NCBI RefSeq assembly: GCF_000226115.1
Contig: NC_016458.1
Coordinates: 8,537,501-8,601,500, forward strand
Source of the DNA: Thermothielavioides terrestris NRRL 8126
Lineage: Eukaryota > Ascomycota > Sordariomycetes > Sordariales > Chaetomiaceae
Length of the DNA: 64,000 nt
Reading direction: 5' to 3'
The notes beneath the pieces are model-generated. The model was given only the letters and a program-made list of their open reading frames with translations. It made no database searches and was not told the DNA's origin. Below, piece after piece: positions 60,999-64,000 of the stretch. Position 1 is the first letter of the stretch, and every line of letters begins with the position of its first letter. Made by a program: the position numbers and the translations under genes.

Positions 60999-61806
60999 AC
61001 GTCTCGTTCCTGACTCTTTTTCGTGGCTTCAGCGTGACGATCGGCTATACAAAAAAAGCTGCGTTTTCTTTCTGGGTTCGGGTTGCATGGGCTGGCCTTA
61101 ATGGGATTTTTTTTTTTTCTTCATTTCTGCTTTTCAAGTTCGTCTGGATGATCATAACGCCTCGCATGCCCCCGCTATGTATCGATGAATGGCTATGGAT
61201 GAGACCTCGCCACCCGGGACTGGAGACCCCGGGAAGGCTTAGACTGGGTGCTCCATCGGCCGGACAGGAGGGAAGATAAACTAGACGGAGGAGCAGGAAG
61301 CTGTCTTACGGATAGAGAAGACAATAGAGATCATGATCATACCTAGGTACTACTCTCTTTGTGTTGCCATACTGGTGTTGCCTGTGCGTGTTCCACTTGG
61401 ATGGTCTCGTTCGGCTACACTCTGAGAACTGTGATGACAAGCCTACTGGTATCAAGCAACGCACATGGAGTCATAATGGAGTGCTAACTATCAGGTAGCT
61501 AGGAAACTGAGCCAGATCCACCCTGTAGTATACCGTCCATCCTGTCCTGGTTTATACCTTCCATGGCCTCCGGGATATCATGCCTCCATGTTCCTTTGAC
61601 CTTGTAAGTCCTTCCTACCTAGTTCCCCGACTGGTGCCCGACCCATCCATCCATTGTTTCCTTTTCACTCCATCCGAAACGCCGTCGAAGCGAGGAAAAT
61701 GCCCCGTGGGTTTTGCAAGCTGCCACCGCCTGTCCTGTCTAGCGCCTCTATCCCCTCGTCGTCATGTCGGGTCAAGATGTGCGATTCAGTTACAATCCCG
61801 GCTTGT
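60999..61806. other. Intergenic between convergent genes
   Basis: 3' flanks of eEF3 and the macrodomain gene. Contains a T-run near 61108-61120 but no ORF of note. Confidence 0.4.
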
Positions 61807-62795
61807 TTACTCCTCCCGCTGTTTCTGCTTCTTGCCGGCGTGGCCGGGGTCGGACGGGCCGGACGGGTCGGATGTCGGTGCGCTGGGCAGCTCGCTGGCC
61901 ACGGCTGCGGCTTCGGCGTCGAGCTTGGCTCTTGTTGCCGAGCGCGCCTCGTCTCCGTCGGCGGCGGTCTCGCCGTCGTGGCTGGGGCTGCTGTCCTCGT
62001 CTTCCGGGACGGGCGGGAAGTAGAGCCTGGTGTGGAGGGGGAGCGGGTCTGTTAGTGACGAAGGTAACTGGGGGGAACAAGAAAGCAAGGCAGAGGCAGA
62101 GGGGGGGCGTACGGAATACACTCGTTGTACGCATCCACGTCCTTCATCTCGTACGTCACGATCACCACCTTGTCGATCGCCCCGCCGCGCGGGCCGAGCA
62201 GGAACTGGCGGATCGCGCTCAGCGCCGCCGGCGCCGCGTCCCGGCTCGGATACCCGTACACGCCCGTGCTGATGGCGCTGAAGGCCACGCTGCGGCACCC
62301 GCCCTCGACCGCCAGCTCCAGCGACCGCGTGTAGCACCCCGTCAGCAGCCGCTCGCTCTTCTCGTGCGCGAACGGGTCGTAGATGGGCCCCACCGCGTGG
62401 ATCACCTTCCGGCACGGCAGGTCGTAGCCGTTCGTCATCTTGGCCGAGCCGGTCGCGCAGCCGCCCAGCGTGCGGCACTCGTCATACAGGCCCGGGCCGG
62501 CGGCCCGGTGGATTGCGCCGTCGACGCCGCCGCCGCCGAGCAGCGAGCGGTTGGCCGCATTGACGATCGCGTCGATCGCCAGCGTCGTGATGTCGCCGCG
62601 GAAGAGCGCCACGCGGTCGTTGAGGAACTTGGACGGCGCCGGGAGGGACGTGCCGTTCGGGCCGAGAAGGGTCGTCGGCAGCGGGGTGTCGGGCGGCGCC
62701 GGGGAGAGCTTGCGCAGCTTGTAGAGGAGGGAGAGGGAGGGGATGTCGGAACTCGCGAGCCGGGGCATTCTGGCGGCCATTTTGCGAAGAAACAT
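61807..62795 (-). CDS. Macrodomain protein (MacroD/ADP-ribose hydrolase-like)
   Basis: Two exons (62113-62795, 61807-62026) give 300 residues. The macrodomain starts with [36 protein letters not shown] (adenine-binding D and the NAAN/GGGGVDG loop). [25 protein letters not shown] and [11 protein letters not shown] follow, as in MacroD-type enzymes that remove mono-ADP-ribose from acidic residues or hydrolyse O-acetyl-ADP-ribose. The second exon adds [12 protein letters not shown] and an acidic/Ala-rich tail ending KKQKQREE. The first ATG and M6 are both possible starts. Upstream residues are weakly mitochondrial-like. Confidence 0.9.
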
Positions 62796-63781
62796 GTGCG
62801 AGCGGGGTGCTGGGCCGGTTGTTGGTTTTGATGCAGTCAGTCGGAGGATGATGTCGATGTGGGGTTAAGACGGAGGAAATACGAAAGTCGCAGTCGTGTG
62901 CTCTGCGGGGTTGTTGGTATCGTACCGGGGGAAAGGGTCCGCCGGCTGTTGCCAAGTAGCAGCTGGCGTCTTCATGCACCAGCAGCGGGCAATATGGACT
63001 CGGAGCGGCCCGGGGGTGCAGTTAATGTGATGCAAGAAGACGGCCCGAGTGATGGGACCCCGGGTCGGCTGTGGATGAGACCTTTGAGAAGGCGGGGTTG
63101 GAGGTTGGCTGCTCCCGCTCAATTAATTGTCCTCAGCAACTTTTAGCTGCTGTTTGCCATGGAAATCCACTCAATGCATCGATTCGGTATGAGAAGCATT
63201 CTCACGGCTCGCAACGGGCCACGGGCTGCACTCAGGTGGAAAGGTCGAGAATCAATGTCCGCGAATGATATCGTGCCAGTAAGGCCTGTCAAGCCCGAAA
63301 ACGGGACGCCGAGTGGTCTGGACTTTTTTCGTGCAGCTTCCAGGCACCAAAAAGCAGTCCAACCCCGGCACAGCCTCACCTCGCTGTTTCCTATCTTATC
63401 TTATCGCTCGTAATGTTCCCGGTTATCTGACGCTGAGTGCCTGAGACCAACCCCTGTCGTGTGGGCTGTTGCCCGCTTGCCCCTCCCTGCTTGTTCTCTG
63501 TGCCCCTCCAATAATTTTGCCGGGCCCAACCGCAAGCGGGCTTGACTCACCCAGACCCTGTGTAGCTTGGGAAGGACTACGCGATTTCCATCGCTCGAGT
63601 TTGTGACGAGTTGGCGAAAAAGTGCATTCGCCTAGTACAAGACATCCAAGACTTCGACCGAATTCCCAAGCTTGACAATTTTTTTTAAGGCCTCGGCACA
63701 ATCGTCCATCGTCTCTCGAGCAGGAGGCGAGGCGTCCCTCAACGACGGGTGACAAGCAACGAACAACCCTTTCAGGAGACA
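62796..63781. other. Divergent intergenic region, macrodomain / KRS
   Basis: Upstream regions of both genes; no supported gene. ORFs under 170 codons show no features. Confidence 0.4.
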
Positions 63782-64000
63782 ATGCCGGACGCCGTAGCAG
63801 ACGCCGCTGCCAAGCTGCAGCTCGGTGACGCGCCGGCTGACAACGGGGCAAAGCTCCAGCTCGACGAGGAAACCGGGGAGTGGGTGTCCAAGGGAGAGCT
63901 GAAGAAGCGCCTGGCGAAGCGCGCAAAGAAGGCGCTCAAGGAGAAGAACAAGGATGCGAACGACACCTCGGCAGCGCCGAAGGCTGCCCAGGACGCTGCA
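63782..64000 (+). CDS. Lysyl-tRNA synthetase, 5' part (runs off the window)
   Basis: 73 codons are visible. The segment KLQLDEETGEWVSKGELKKRLAKRAKKALKEK resembles the basic N-terminal extension that precedes the anticodon-binding OB domain of eukaryotic cytosolic lysyl-tRNA synthetases. No catalytic motifs are in view, so identity rests on this extension. A tRNA-Lys gene lies 32 kb away; there is no direct link. Confidence 0.7.
   Translation, partial: MPDAVADAAAKLQLGDAPADNGAKLQLDEETGEWVSKGELKKRLAKRAKKALKEKNKDANDTSAAPKAAQDAA

Overview
The window is nuclear DNA from a filamentous ascomycete, most likely a Sordariomycete of the Sordariales/Chaetomiaceae type (inference). The genes are GC-rich with short GT-AG introns. 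The fungus-specific elongation factor eEF3, a Zn(II)2Cys6 regulator, a HET-C2-type glycolipid transfer protein and a GH12 cellulase-family enzyme are present. One retrotransposon carries the AT-rich scarring left by repeat-induced point mutation (RIP).

Layout. 0.7-1.2 kb: a secreted protein with two identical 40-residue repeats and Kex2-type sites. 3-7.4 kb: a viperin (radical-SAM ddhNTP synthase) head-to-head with a UMP/CMP-kinase-like gene, then a CYTH triphosphatase-family gene and a small unknown gene. 8.8-13.5 kb: NADH-cytochrome b5 reductase and the RNA helicase Dbp7. 13.8-19.85 kb: a complete but RIP-destroyed Ty1/Copia element with 210-bp LTRs and a 5-bp target duplication. 20-25.4 kb: a lysine-rich unknown gene, a decayed TNT-like relic and phospholipase D. 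26.5-31.2 kb: HET-C2/GLTP and an F-box-like ankyrin protein ending in a CaaX box. 31.9-34 kb: an intron-containing tRNA, a MITE-like inverted-repeat element and a solo LTR. 34.3-39 kb: a Zn2Cys6 regulator divergent from an MFS exporter. 41.8-53 kb: secreted catalase-peroxidase, a second MFS transporter, a CsbD-like protein, a BNR/GH93-like secreted glycosidase with a collagen-like stretch, and a GH12 endoglucanase. 53-57 kb: an APH-type kinase, its decayed partial copy, and twin inverted Tc1/mariner remnants. 57.7-64 kb: eEF3, a macrodomain protein and the 5' end of lysyl-tRNA synthetase.

How the genes may work together. The strongest functional link is the divergent viperin/NMP-kinase pair. 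It parallels the animal RSAD2-CMPK2 arrangement, in which a kinase supplies CTP to an enzyme making a chain-terminating nucleotide. With HET-C2 (non-self recognition lipid sensor in Podospora), a possible peptide precursor and a CaaX ankyrin protein, the window has several candidate defence or recognition genes. They are spread out and do not form one cluster. The second theme is export and plant-biomass use: two MFS transporters, secreted KatG, GH12 and a GH93-like enzyme. eEF3, Dbp7, KRS and b5 reductase are housekeeping.

Exon boundaries were read by eye from splice signals, reading frame and family conservation. Every spliced model given here has a total length divisible by three.
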